Of a DNA stretch of 49,026 nt, positions 24,023 through 31,595 are shown piece after piece; position 1 is the stretch's first letter; every line of letters begins with the position of its first letter. Source of the stretch: Clostridia bacterium (GTDB lineage Bacteria; Bacillota; Clostridia; Lachnospirales; Lachnospiraceae); the NCBI GenBank assembly GCA_009929525.1, contig SAAH01000016.1, forward strand, positions 1 to 49,026, read 5' to 3'. Position numbers and translations under genes: made by a program. The notes beneath the pieces were generated by a model. It saw only the letters and a list, made by a program, of their open reading frames with translations, ran no database searches and was not told the origin of the DNA.

Positions 24023-25621
24023 TCAAAAAATGAGAAGCCCACGGCTGTCGTAGACGCTCTCGCTTGTATCGTTTCCGCATCGGATCGCCCGGTCGAGAGC
24101 CATAATGGTGGCAACCGCGCCGTCAATCTTCTCGGTTGATTTTGCTTTGTCTGCCTTGATATTTCCGGCAGGGTCGGTTCGAATGAAGATATTATCCATG
24201 TTCCACCGAAGAACCGGATGCCCTCCGTGTGCCAGCTTCTTTTCCAGGGTCAGCTTCATCAATTCCTTGGTAGGAGGGGACATGGATGCAAAACCCTGAC
24301 CCATAGGCACGACCGTAAATCCCATACCTTCCAGGTTCTGCACCATCTGAACCGCACCCCAGCGGTCAAATGCGATCTCCCGGATGTTGTATTTCTCACC
24401 CAATCTCTCGATGTATTTCTCAATGTAGCCATAATGGACAACATTTCCCTCCGTTGTCTGGATGTAACCCTGCCGCTCCCACACATCGTAGGGGACATGG
24501 TCACGATTCACACGGACGGGCAGGGTTTCCTCCGGCAGCCAGAAGAAGGGGAGAATATAATACGGTTCTTCATCCTCTTCTGGCGGGAACACCAGGACAA
24601 AAGCGGTAAGGTCGGATGTACTGGAAAGGTCAAGCCCTCCATAACACACACGCCCCTCCAGATCTTCCGGGTTGACAGGGAACGCACAAGCATCCCACTT
24701 TTCCATCGGCATCCAGCGGACCGCCTGCTTGACCCACTGGTTGAGTCTCAGCTGCCGGAAGGAGTTCTCCTCGCCGGGGTTCTGCCTTGCGGAATCGCAG
24801 GCGGCTTTGACCTTATCCATGCCGATGGTTTCACCCAGGGATGGATTCGCTTTCTTCCACACCTTCGGGTCTGTCCAGTCCTCTTCCTGTCCGGCTCCGT
24901 AGATGACCGGATAGAAGGTTGGGTCGATCTTCCGTCCCTCCAGGATATCCACTGCCTTCTGATGTGTCTCATAGCAGATACTGTTGGTGTCTGTACCCGC
25001 TGTTGTGATCAGGAAATACAAGGGCTGCATTCTTGCATCACCGGAACCTTTCGTCATAACATCAAACAGCTTACGGTTCGGCTGGGTGTGCAGCTCATCA
25101 AACACAACGCCGTGGATGTTGAAGCCGTGCTTGGAATACGCTTCTGCGGAAAGCACCTGGTAGAAGCTGTTCGTTGGTGTGTAGATGATCCGTTTCTGTG
25201 ATGCCAGTATCTTGCACCGCTTATTGAGTGCCGGACACATCCGAACCATATCGGCAGCCACATCAAAGACGATGGTGGCCTGTCCCCGGTCGGCAGCACA
25301 GCCGTAGATTTCCGCTCTCTGCTCGCCGTCCCCACAGCAAAGCAAAAGAGCGACCGCCGCAGCGAGTTCGCTCTTGCCATTCTTTTTGGGAATCTCAATG
25401 TATGCAGTATTGAACTGTCGGTATCCGTTTGGCTTTACGATACCGAACAGGTCACGGACGATCTGCTCCTGCCAGTCCAAAAGCAGAAACGGTTTTCCTG
25501 CCCATGTACCTTTGGTGTGACACAGGCACTCGATAAAATTTACGGCAAAATCCGCAAGCTGCTCATTATAAACAGAGTCCTTTGCCTTAAACCTGGTCGG
25601 CTTATATTTTTTCTTCTTCAC
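24023..25621 (-). CDS. Terminase large subunit
   Basis: This 532-residue packaging motor has an ATPase domain with a Walker A-like EIPKKNGKSE (about residues 76-85) and Walker B GVVFDELH, and a C-terminal nuclease domain beginning YGGLDLSSTSDLTAF. It packs DNA into the head and cuts it. The GTG start at 25621 is chosen because a perfect GGAGGTGA lies just upstream; an ATG at 25642 in the same frame has no ribosome site. The small subunit is not adjacent: it lies about 6 kb away at 31716. Confidence 0.94.
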   Translation of the reverse strand: MKKKKYKPTRFKAKDSVYNEQLADFAVNFIECLCHTKGTWAGKPFLLLDWQEQIVRDLFGIVKPNGYRQFNTAYIEIPKKNGKSELAAAVALLLCCGDGEQRAEIYGCAADRGQATIVFDVAADMVRMCPALNKRCKILASQKRIIYTPTNSFYQVLSAEAYSKHGFNIHGVVFDELHTQPNRKLFDVMTKGSGDARMQPLYFLITTAGTDTNSICYETHQKAVDILEGRKIDPTFYPVIYGAGQEEDWTDPKVWKKANPSLGETIGMDKVKAACDSARQNPGEENSFRQLRLNQWVKQAVRWMPMEKWDACAFPVNPEDLEGRVCYGGLDLSSTSDLTAFVLVFPPEEDEEPYYILPFFWLPEETLPVRVNRDHVPYDVWERQGYIQTTEGNVVHYGYIEKYIERLGEKYNIREIAFDRWGAVQMVQNLEGMGFTVVPMGQGFASMSPPTKELMKLTLEKKLAHGGHPVLRWNMDNIFIRTDPAGNIKADKAKSTEKIDGAVATIMALDRAIRCGNDTSESVYDSRGLLIF

Positions 25622-25642
25622 ATAGTCACCTCCAAATGGCAT

Positions 25643-25704
25643 AAAAAATAGCCGCCACCAGCTGGTGCGACCTTCATAACGAGATACAGAAGCCTCATGG
25701 CTTC
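25643..25704 (-). terminator. Hairpins and T-run before the large terminase gene
   Basis: A GAAGCC/GGCTTC hairpin (25689-25704) is followed by GCACC/GGTGC around AGCT (about 25655-25668) and six to seven T on the minus strand (25649-25643). It separates the accessory island from the structural operon and may act as terminator or attenuator. Confidence 0.5.
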
Positions 25705-25731
25705 CGCATCCGGGAATATTCAAATCCGGGA

Positions 25732-25974
25732 TCAGTTGTGTTCCGTAAGGAGAATACACAAGGCGAGTTCTGCTTCCTTGCACGTTGGCTTAATGTCCCA
25801 GCCCCTGTCATAGTTGGCAATCCACTCGCCATCCATCTTAAGGCTCAACTTTGAAATCTTACCGCCGTTGATACCGTATTCCTCACTTGGTTCTTCATAA
25901 ACCTTGACCCAGTAATGAACTGCCTTGTATTTTCCGCTTTCCTCCGGAATACCGATTGTGCCTTCTTTCCACAT
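25732..25974 (-). CDS. Small conserved protein (DUF7678-like)
   Basis: An 80-residue protein (MWKEGTIGIPEESGKYKAVHYWVKVYEEPSEEYG...) built of strands and ending in a helix, resembling a small family of unknown function common in clostridial mobile elements. The start at 25974 is set by AAGGAGG nine bases upstream. It is the second gene of the unit behind control element A, 14 bp after the 25989 gene. No catalytic motif is visible. Confidence 0.65.
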   Translation of the reverse strand: MWKEGTIGIPEESGKYKAVHYWVKVYEEPSEEYGINGGKISKLSLKMDGEWIANYDRGWDIKPTCKEAELALCILLTEHN

Positions 25975-25988
25975 GATCCGCATCCTCC

Positions 25989-26318
25989 TTATTTCGCTGC
26001 CTTAAGAACATCTACCAGCCATTCTGCTTCCGGGTGGCTTTCGCCTGTGGCCTTTTCAAGAATCAGGCTTTCTTCGTCAATATAGCAAAGTGCCTTTCCG
26101 ACCTTGATGAACCGAACATTTTCGTAACCCTTGATGCTCGTGCGGTAGACTCTGGCCTTCCGGCTTTCGCCATCGTAGCTTTTGCCGTCCCAGCCGTTGA
26201 AAGTAAACTGTACGCTTTCTGCGGTCTTGGTGAAATGTGCCTCAAAATCGGCTCTGGTGATTGCGGTGTTGTACTCCTTCAGTTCAAATGTTTCTCTCAT
26301 CTGGTAAATGCCTGTCAT
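25989..26318 (-). CDS. Small protein of unknown function
   Basis: A 109-residue protein starting MTGIYQMRETFELKEYN, with aromatic strands (SVQFTFNGWDGKSYDGE, VRFIKVGKALCYIDEE) and no recognised family. The start is fixed by GGAGG 8 bases before the ATG. It is the first gene behind control element A (26337-26425). It belongs to the same set of island genes as the amidoligase by its shared control element. Confidence 0.65.
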   Translation of the reverse strand: MTGIYQMRETFELKEYNTAITRADFEAHFTKTAESVQFTFNGWDGKSYDGESRKARVYRTSIKGYENVRFIKVGKALCYIDEESLILEKATGESHPEAEWLVDVLKAAK

Positions 26319-26336
26319 GGTGTTTTCCTCCGTTTG

Positions 26337-26425
26337 TTTTGTTTTCCCTTTCGGTGTGTACATATTCGCTCTGAATGCACATATTATCAAGTACATTCAG
26401 AGCCATAATCTGCACAAATATGCGA
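26337..26425 (-). promoter_or_regulatory. Island control element, copy A
   Basis: One of four copies of an ~85-bp element. On the minus strand the conserved core is ATATGT-N13-ATATGT with AGAGCGA directly before the second ATATGT (core 26384-26360). A TTATGG and a TAATAT-like box 17 bases apart lie in the upstream part and may be the -35 and -10. It precedes the 26318 and 25974 genes. Confidence 0.6.
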
Positions 26426-26481
26426 AGGAAATGCCGGGCAATATGACAAGAAACAATATTCGATTTTATCTCCTCAACGTG

Positions 26482-26509
26482 AAAAGGAGCCTCAGTTAGA
26501 AGCTCCTTT
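26482..26509 (-). terminator. Terminator after the 26518 gene
   Basis: An 8-bp perfect stem (AAAGGAGC 26483-26490 with GCTCCTTT 26502-26509) ends in four T on the minus strand. It closes the single-gene unit behind control element B. Confidence 0.7.
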
Positions 26510-26517
26510 GTGTTTTC

Positions 26518-26889
26518 TTAAAAGCTGTAGCGTTCTCCGGTCAGGATGTTCACCACCGTCTGACCTTCGCCAAAGGCCGCTCTCATCTCATCCAGTTCTT
26601 CCTGGCTTGCCGGTCTTACGTTCCTGCGGTATTCTGCAAGGCTTCTGCTGACCTCTTCCTCTCTTGCGGCCTTTGTGGCTTCCTCGTCGACCTCATTGGT
26701 CACGTAGGTGAGCTTCTCCAGCATATCGCTCATCAAAACCCGCCCAATGCAGTTCCTTGCAACGCCGTTCTTGTCGATGGTGATTTTGCCATTTTCCAGG
26801 TCTGCCTTAATCTCGGCAAGCTCCTTTTCTGCGCTTGCTTTCCAGTATGCTCCAAGGGCTCCGCTAAGTTCTCTTTCAAATCTTGTCAT
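26518..26889 (-). CDS. Helical protein of unknown function
   Basis: A 123-residue, strongly charged, mostly helical protein (SAEKELAEIKADLENGKITID, EEATKAAREEEVSRSLAEYRR). The C-terminal TGERYSF is distinctive but I recognise no family. It has its own control element (B) and its own terminator, so it is a single-gene unit. The start follows GGAGG. Confidence 0.65.
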   Translation of the reverse strand: MTRFERELSGALGAYWKASAEKELAEIKADLENGKITIDKNGVARNCIGRVLMSDMLEKLTYVTNEVDEEATKAAREEEVSRSLAEYRRNVRPASQEELDEMRAAFGEGQTVVNILTGERYSF

Positions 26890-26916
26890 TGTATTTTCCT
26901 CCGTTTTCTTGGTTGT

Positions 26917-27013
26917 TTTCCTTTCGGTAGTGACATATTCGCTCTAAAACACACATATAGCAACTCATTTCTGAGGTATATATGTACCAAAGATCAGCGA
27001 GGAAAAGTGTGTA
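26917..27013 (-). promoter_or_regulatory. Island control element, copy B
   Basis: Second copy: core ATATGT-N14-ATATGT with TTAGAGCGA (26958-26933, minus strand). The upstream part shares ACCAAAGAT on the plus strand and a GTGTG-containing stretch with copy D. It precedes the 26889 gene by about 30 bases plus a ribosome site. Confidence 0.6.
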
Positions 27014-27014
27014 T

Positions 27015-27212
27015 TTATGCCATCGCACGATGAATGGTCTCCAGGATTTTCTCCTGTTCCTCCTGGCTTACGCCGATGCTCTCAAGGGCCTGGCGCGTGC
27101 CGCAATCCGGACAGATCAACGTTTCGCCGTCTGTTCTGGAAAGTGCCGGATGGCCGGTGTAGCTGTTGCCGCAAATGGGGCAGGTTCTCACGCTTCTTGT
27201 CTCAGTTTTCAT
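27015..27212 (-). CDS. Small zinc-ribbon protein
   Basis: A 65-residue protein with two CxxC pairs, CPICGN (about 11-14) and CPDCGT (about 34-37), flanked by a helical C-terminus (SQEEQEKILETIHRAMA). It is a zinc ribbon that may bind nucleic acid or a protein partner. The start at 27212 (GGAGG seven bases upstream) lies inside the end of the cyclotransferase-like gene, an 11-base overlap that implies coupling to it. Confidence 0.75.
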   Translation of the reverse strand: MKTETRSVRTCPICGNSYTGHPALSRTDGETLICPDCGTRQALESIGVSQEEQEKILETIHRAMA

Positions 27213-27669
27213 TTTTTTCCTCCATGCTGTCATGCATCGCTCTTTTCAGTATGTTTGCATCAAAGCCAAAATCGTAGTACCCAAGCAAACAGGTTTCCAT
27301 GTAGTTTCTGGTTGGAATGCCCAGTGGTCTACTCTCATCCATGATGTAAACGAATGCCATCACGCTGCGTTTTCTGCTTGTCCGGATTCCGGTGTAGGTG
27401 ATCGGCAGCTCCTTCTTGTAGTAGAAGGTCGGGTACCCTTCGTACCGGTCGAGGCGTTCTTCGTCTGCTATAGAAACTTCCCAAACCGCTACCGGGACCT
27501 TGCCGCCTGCGAAGGGTTCTATAGTCAGGTAGGAGCCTGTCTTGCTTCCCTTAAACAAAAGCCGGTAGTCGGCAATCTCGGCGGTACCAAGAACTCTTGC
27601 GTCCGGGCATCTCCATCGCATCTGGGTTAGGTTCAAATTGCTGCCATAGGCTAAGTAATATCTTTTCAT
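27202..27669 (-). CDS. Gamma-glutamylcyclotransferase-like (AIG2/GGCT) protein
   Basis: The 155-residue protein has the GGCT fold signature YGSNL (8-12) and the catalytic glutamate in DRYEGYP (Glu77). GGCT enzymes release the amine partner from gamma-glutamyl amides as 5-oxoproline. Published comparative analysis of amidoligases (Iyer and colleagues, 2009) noted that amidoligase and GGCT genes travel together, and here they are neighbours in one unit (amidoligase at 28702). One enzyme would make and the other remove a gamma-glutamyl-type linkage; the substrate is unknown. Confidence 0.85.
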   Translation of the reverse strand: MKRYYLAYGSNLNLTQMRWRCPDARVLGTAEIADYRLLFKGSKTGSYLTIEPFAGGKVPVAVWEVSIADEERLDRYEGYPTFYYKKELPITYTGIRTSRKRSVMAFVYIMDESRPLGIPTRNYMETCLLGYYDFGFDANILKRAMHDSMEEKNEN

Positions 27670-27671
27670 TG

Positions 27672-27745
27672 GTTGTCCATCCTTTCTGAAGGGCTCACCC
27701 TTCTACCACCGAAAGCCCGCCGGAGCGGGTGTCGGTTGTATAAGG
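27672..27745 (-). promoter_or_regulatory. Structured leader of the cyclotransferase-like gene
   Basis: On the minus strand a GC-rich hairpin CCCGC-TCCG-GCGGG and a second hairpin GAAGGG-TGAG-CCCTTC lie just before the AGAAAGGA ribosome site. The second hairpin has the same stem as leader L1 at 7155-7170, but the GCTGCATAGCTG box is absent, so it is not counted as a copy of that motif. Confidence 0.45.
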
Positions 27746-27754
27746 CTAAGTCCT

Positions 27755-28702
27755 TTATGCTCTGCAGCCGCTTCTGAAGGCTGCGTCCCCGGAAAGGCGG
27801 CGGGTCAGGACTTCTCTTGCAGTTGCGAACTCTTCGCCAATGAATCCCAGGCGAAGGAGCCAGGTGCGCATCGCGTATTTCGGATTTTCGTTCTGCTGAG
27901 GCTTGGCGCTGGCGCTTCTCACGCTCTTGGCCATCTGGCTAAGGGCCAGGCAAAGCTGAATGTAACTCTTGAGCTGTCCGGCGTGAAGGCCGTTGAGCTT
28001 TCCGTTTGCCGGTGCATCAAATTGGAAAAGGCGGAACTCGATGGTGCCCTTGGTGAAGGTGGCATGTAGGTTCAGCATGTGGTAGCGGCTATCGTTGTAG
28101 TGATGGCTGCGTCCGTAGTTGGCTCCGTTGCTCTCGTACCAAACATCTGCCAAGGCGCTCATGGACTGCGGCTTCTTTTTGTTGACCGCCTTCAGAAAAT
28201 CAGGGTCAACCGGTCTGCAGTAGCGGCCTACTCTGTAGTCATCCAGTGCCAGGGCATCTTTCAAAAGGCTTTCGTGGCTTGCCATGATGTTGGCCAGGTT
28301 TCTCAAGGTTTGCGGGGTGTGTCCCTTTGCTCCGATGTGGATGTGGACTCCGCAGCCTCTGGTGTAGTCGCTCTTGGCACCGGCCTTGCGAAGGCGTCTG
28401 ACCAGTTCCTGCAGGGTTTCGATATCGGAGTAGTTCAGGATCGGGGTAACCAGTTCGCATTTCTGGCTGTCGGCTCCGTGAATGCTGACATCCTTCTGCA
28501 TTTTCCACTCGCGACCCTGCGCGTCCCAGGCGCTCCAGGTTTCGTATCCGTTGCGGCGGGCGGTGTATTCGTAGCGGCCTGTGCCAAAATACTCCGCTGC
28601 AAGGCGGGCTGCTTTCTCGCGGGTGATGTTGTTCATCTCAATCTCGACTCCGATGGTCTGCTTCTTCATCTCTTCAATCTGGTTCATGGTCTTGTCTGTC
28701 AT
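27755..28702 (-). CDS. Amidoligase (glutamine-synthetase-like fold)
   Basis: The 315-residue protein matches the amidoligase_2 family: GVEIEM (18-23) as the metal-binding GxExE motif, ELVTP (83-87), GCGVHIHIG with His120 and His122, and TIEFRLF with Glu222 and Arg224. Family members are predicted ATP-dependent ligases that form amide or peptide bonds. Residues about 255-311 are a separate C-terminal domain that closely resembles the end of the protein at 29359-30114. It lies behind control element C and leads a unit with the GGCT-like and zinc-ribbon genes. The start follows GGAGAT. Confidence 0.88.
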   Translation of the reverse strand: MTDKTMNQIEEMKKQTIGVEIEMNNITREKAARLAAEYFGTGRYEYTARRNGYETWSAWDAQGREWKMQKDVSIHGADSQKCELVTPILNYSDIETLQELVRRLRKAGAKSDYTRGCGVHIHIGAKGHTPQTLRNLANIMASHESLLKDALALDDYRVGRYCRPVDPDFLKAVNKKKPQSMSALADVWYESNGANYGRSHHYNDSRYHMLNLHATFTKGTIEFRLFQFDAPANGKLNGLHAGQLKSYIQLCLALSQMAKSVRSASAKPQQNENPKYAMRTWLLRLGFIGEEFATAREVLTRRLSGDAAFRSGCRA

Positions 28703-28732
28703 TGCCTTTATCTCCTTCGCTTTTGCGTTTTT

Positions 28733-28815
28733 GTTTTCCCTTTCGGTGTGTACATATTCGCTCTACTCCGGACATATAGCAAGTTATATATGAGGCATAA
28801 TATACACAATGATTT
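28733..28815 (-). promoter_or_regulatory. Island control element, copy C
   Basis: Third copy: core ATATGT-N14-ATATGT with GTAGAGCGA (28777-28752, minus strand). The flank next to the gene (plus-strand TTTTGTTTTCCCTTTCGGTG) is the same as in copy A over about 20 bases. A TTATGC box lies 17 bases upstream of TATATG, as a possible -35/-10 pair. It precedes the amidoligase gene. Confidence 0.62.
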
Positions 28816-28865
28816 TCGTCGTGTGTTGTGTATATCTGTCAGAATGAAGAAGGCTGGAAAAGCAC

Positions 28866-29132
28866 TCAGGGATGCATCCGTTCGGAGAAAGATGCCCCTA
28901 AAAGGAAACCTATTTTGAAGTAATGGCAGTAAAGTTTCTGCTCAAGATCAGCGCGGGATTCCAGGTACTTGGATAACTGATTCCTATCAACATCGGCCAG
29001 GGACTTCTCAAGCGTGGCGCGAATCTCTGACTGCTGATGGATAAGCTCGGCAATGGCGGGATCGTCATTTGGAATCTCTTCCCAAGGAGTAAGCCGACCA
29101 TAGAACAGTTCCTCCAGAATATCGTGGGCCAT
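28866..29132 (-). CDS. Small helical protein (DUF6809-like)
   Basis: An 88-residue protein, MAHDILEELFYGRLTPWEE..., followed by helices and a C-terminal YCHYFKIGFLLGASFSERM. This fits a small phage family of unknown function (DUF6809 type). The ATG comes immediately after the stop of the DUF4314 gene, so the two are co-translated. Last gene of the unit behind element D. Confidence 0.7.
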   Translation of the reverse strand: MAHDILEELFYGRLTPWEEIPNDDPAIAELIHQQSEIRATLEKSLADVDRNQLSKYLESRADLEQKLYCHYFKIGFLLGASFSERMHP

Positions 29133-29357
29133 TTACTCCACCACCTTCCTGCAGGCATCGACACCGAACGCCACACTCAGTCCGCACCCATTATCCCAGG
29201 CTACCATGATACTGCCGATATCATCCACGCCTTTGACCGTTCCCTTTGTTCCGATGGGCGGCGCTTGGGGGTCGTCCATTTCAAGGAGTTCTACTCTGCT
29301 CCCAACAGGGTACTGCTCCCGCAAGCGCTTAACTTCATCTGCTCCTGCGATTCTCAT
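29133..29357 (-). CDS. DUF4314 protein (SH3-like)
   Basis: The 74-residue protein (RLREQYPVGSRVELLEMDDP, PIGTKGTVKGVDDIGSIMVAW) matches DUF4314, a small SH3-like barrel common in clostridial conjugative and phage elements. Function is unknown; the fold suggests binding of a partner protein or nucleic acid. The start at 29357 is set by GGAAGGTGAG upstream and follows the preceding stop by one base. Confidence 0.82.
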   Translation of the reverse strand: MRIAGADEVKRLREQYPVGSRVELLEMDDPQAPPIGTKGTVKGVDDIGSIMVAWDNGCGLSVAFGVDACRKVVE

Positions 29358-29358
29358 A

Positions 29359-30114
29359 TTACTCACCTTCCTTTTTCTGACCACCTTTGAAGGCAGCCGA
29401 TCCTGAAAGGTTCTTCAGCAGAATCTTTCGCACCTGCTTGTACTCATCACCGATCATTCCAAGGCGAAGAAGGAAACATCGAAACTCATATTTTTCATTG
29501 ACGATTTCCTTTTCTTTTGCGGAAACCCGATGCGCGTTTCTGGCCATTTCACAAAGGGCCGAAATAAAGTGCATCCAGGCATTGATGGTGTCAGGATCGG
29601 AGTCATTTGGCAGCCAGGGAAAATCAAGGCAACCATCATCATCCCAGAGAACCGGAAGATGGTGGCTACCATCCAGTGCCTTCTTGATGAGAGGTCCCTT
29701 CGCCTGTAGCAGTGCTTTCAAATTCACAAGCGCGGTTTCGCTCATGCTGCTTAATGGAATGCGAATGCTTACCGTTCCTTCTGCTCCATTATCCGTTGTT
29801 TCGATATGTTGCGGTTCCATTTCTCTCTGCTCCTCGATAGCAGCTTCCTGTTCAGCAAAGTAATCTGCCTCTTCAGAATGGAAGCCAGCCACTTCCAGCG
29901 CTTGGATCAGGCTGCAGCTTTCTTCCGTATGTGCCGGATCAGCATCATCCAAATCGCTCCAGGAAAGGGCTCCGTCCTTTGAAATGGTGTAGGTTCCAAC
30001 CTGGTATGCAAAACTTGGAGCCCCCAGGTACTTTGATCCGATGCAAAGGTGCTCGCTAATGGCTTTTACTAAATTCTTGCGGTCCTGGCCGCTTACGTTA
30101 AAATGGTAAATCAT
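29359..30114 (-). CDS. 'Virulence protein'-type accessory protein
   Basis: The 251-residue protein starts MIYHFNVSGQDRKNLVKAIS and contains YLGAPSFAYQVGTYTISKDG. This is a family often labelled 'virulence protein' in clostridial mobile elements without known function. Residues about 185-245 match the C-terminal domain of the amidoligase at 28702: 20 of 38 positions are identical in the best gapless block (LLRLGxIGxE ... LSGxAAF). The middle (about 90-130) is acidic. The start follows GGAGGAAATTCAT. It is first in the unit behind control element D. Confidence 0.75.
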   Translation of the reverse strand: MIYHFNVSGQDRKNLVKAISEHLCIGSKYLGAPSFAYQVGTYTISKDGALSWSDLDDADPAHTEESCSLIQALEVAGFHSEEADYFAEQEAAIEEQREMEPQHIETTDNGAEGTVSIRIPLSSMSETALVNLKALLQAKGPLIKKALDGSHHLPVLWDDDGCLDFPWLPNDSDPDTINAWMHFISALCEMARNAHRVSAKEKEIVNEKYEFRCFLLRLGMIGDEYKQVRKILLKNLSGSAAFKGGQKKEGE

Positions 30115-30134
30115 ATGAATTTCCTCCTTCAATT

Positions 30135-30228
30135 TGGTAGGTACATATTCGCTCTAAACCGCACATATATCCAGTTAATTCGACAATGTAAAACCACCAA
30201 AGATTGCTGGAAGAATGTGTGCATATTA
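30135..30228 (-). promoter_or_regulatory. Island control element, copy D
   Basis: Fourth copy: core ATATGT-N14-ATATGT with TTAGAGCGA (30168-30143, minus strand). Here the upstream part has TTTACA and TATATG with a 17-base spacer, the best promoter of the four. It precedes a three-gene unit (30114, 29357, 29132). Confidence 0.62.
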
Positions 30229-30342
30229 GTCCATCTTACCGTCGAGGTATCTCCAGTAAAGCCAAATGAAAATACCAAGAAAAATCCATCCGATCAGTAG
30301 CAGCACCAGAATTACCAGTGCCGCTACCAGTAGGATTCTCAC
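30226..30342 (-). CDS. Small single-span membrane protein
   Basis: A 38-residue frame starts at GTG (30342) overlapping the methyltransferase stop as GTGA. It encodes one long hydrophobic helix (ILLVAALVILVLLLIGWIF) followed by aromatic and charged residues (WRYLDGKMD). The four-base overlap and a GGAGG close upstream support translation. It could be a small membrane peptide of the phage; the function is unknown. Confidence 0.6.
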   Translation of the reverse strand: MRILLVAALVILVLLLIGWIFLGIFIWLYWRYLDGKMD

Positions 30343-31595
30343 GACACCTCCAGCTCTTTGACAAGATCTGCGTACATGAACTTCTCACCATTTCGGATGA
30401 CATACACATCGTCCGGGTTGCCGCCGTCCTCCACATATCTTCGAAGAATGACGGATGCGTATTTTTCATCCAACTCCATCGTGCAGCAGATACGTCCGGT
30501 CTGTTCGCAGGTCATCAAAGTAGAGCCGCTGCCGCCGAAGGTATCGATCACAACGGCATTCATCTGCGTGGAATTGCCGATAGGATACGCAAGCAGGTCA
30601 AGCGGCTTGGAAGTCGGATGGTTCTTATTGCGCTTCGGCTTGTCAAAATTCCAGATGGTGGTCTGCTTGCGGTCAGAGTACCAGGGGTGCTTTCCATTCT
30701 GAAGGAAGCCGTACAGCACAGGCTCGTGCTGCCACTGATAATCCGAGCGACCAAGCACCAGAGAGTTCTTCACCCATATACAGCACCCGGCAAGGTGGAA
30801 CCCTGCATCCACAAAAGCCCTGCGGAAGTTCAGCCCTTCCGTATCTGCATGGAACACATAAGCAGCACCACCCTTTTCCAGATGATCGGCCATGTTCTTC
30901 ATGGCAGAGAGCAGGAACTGATAGAACTCCTCGCCCTTGATGGAATCGTTCTGGATGGAAAGACCGTCCGAACTCTGGAAGGACACTCCATACGGAGGGT
31001 CGGTCAGAATGAGGTTCGCTTTCCTGCCATCCATCAACTTTGATACATCCTCTGCGGAAGTGGCATCACCGCACATCAGGCGGTGTCTGCCTACAGTCCA
31101 GATGTCACCGCGCTCGACAAAGGAGGCTTTTTCCAGAGCGGAAGACAAATCAAAATCATCGTCTTCCGCTCCGGTCTCATTTTCCTCCTTGAAAAGGTCG
31201 GTGATCTCCTGTTCCTCAAAACCAGTCAGAGATACATCAAATGCCTCTGCCTGCAAAGCCTCGATCTCGACACGCAGCAGTTCTTCATCCCACCCGGCAT
31301 CCATAGCCATTCGGTTATCTGCCAGGATGTATGCCTTCTTCTGTGCTTCGGTCAGATAGTCCACATAGACACAAGGCACTTCCTTGATGCCTTCCTCACG
31401 AGCAGCGAGGATTCTGCCGTGTCCGGCGATCACATTCAAATCCTTGTCCACAATAACAGGATTGATAAACCCGAACTCTCTCAGGCTGGCACGAAGTTTG
31501 TTGACCTGTTCAGCTGAGTGCGTCCGGGCATTATTGACATAAGGTATTAACTTGTCGATAGAAACCAGTTCCATCTGCGTTGTGGTTTTCGCCAT
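30339..31595 (-). CDS. ParB-fused DNA methyltransferase (beta class)
   Basis: The 418-residue protein has an N-terminal ParB/Srx-like domain (residues about 8-95, FGFINPVIVDKDLNVIAGHGR) and a DNA methyltransferase domain with motif IV DPPYGV (199-204) before motif I FGGSGST (353-359). That order defines the beta class, which makes N6-adenine or N4-cytosine. It probably marks phage DNA against host restriction or for packaging. No matching restriction enzyme is nearby, so it is an orphan. The S-adenosylmethionine synthetase at 41153 could supply its cofactor. Start follows AAGGAGG. Confidence 0.92.
   Translation of the reverse strand: MAKTTTQMELVSIDKLIPYVNNARTHSAEQVNKLRASLREFGFINPVIVDKDLNVIAGHGRILAAREEGIKEVPCVYVDYLTEAQKKAYILADNRMAMDAGWDEELLRVEIEALQAEAFDVSLTGFEEQEITDLFKEENETGAEDDDFDLSSALEKASFVERGDIWTVGRHRLMCGDATSAEDVSKLMDGRKANLILTDPPYGVSFQSSDGLSIQNDSIKGEEFYQFLLSAMKNMADHLEKGGAAYVFHADTEGLNFRRAFVDAGFHLAGCCIWVKNSLVLGRSDYQWQHEPVLYGFLQNGKHPWYSDRKQTTIWNFDKPKRNKNHPTSKPLDLLAYPIGNSTQMNAVVIDTFGGSGSTLMTCEQTGRICCTMELDEKYASVILRRYVEDGGNPDDVYVIRNGEKFMYADLVKELEVS

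Noticed and set aside
25656-25667. Perfect palindrome CACCAGCTGGTG as an operator
   Set aside because: It is followed by a T-run and preceded by another hairpin, so a terminator or attenuator is the simpler reading.
26337-30228. The four repeated elements as a degenerate CRISPR or transposon remnant
   Set aside because: They are hundreds of bases to kilobases apart, always just upstream of a gene in the same orientation, without spacers or target duplications; regulatory use fits better.
30339-31595. Methyltransferase as half of a restriction-modification system
   Set aside because: No restriction endonuclease is nearby; ParB-fused methyltransferases between terminase genes are usual orphan phage enzymes.
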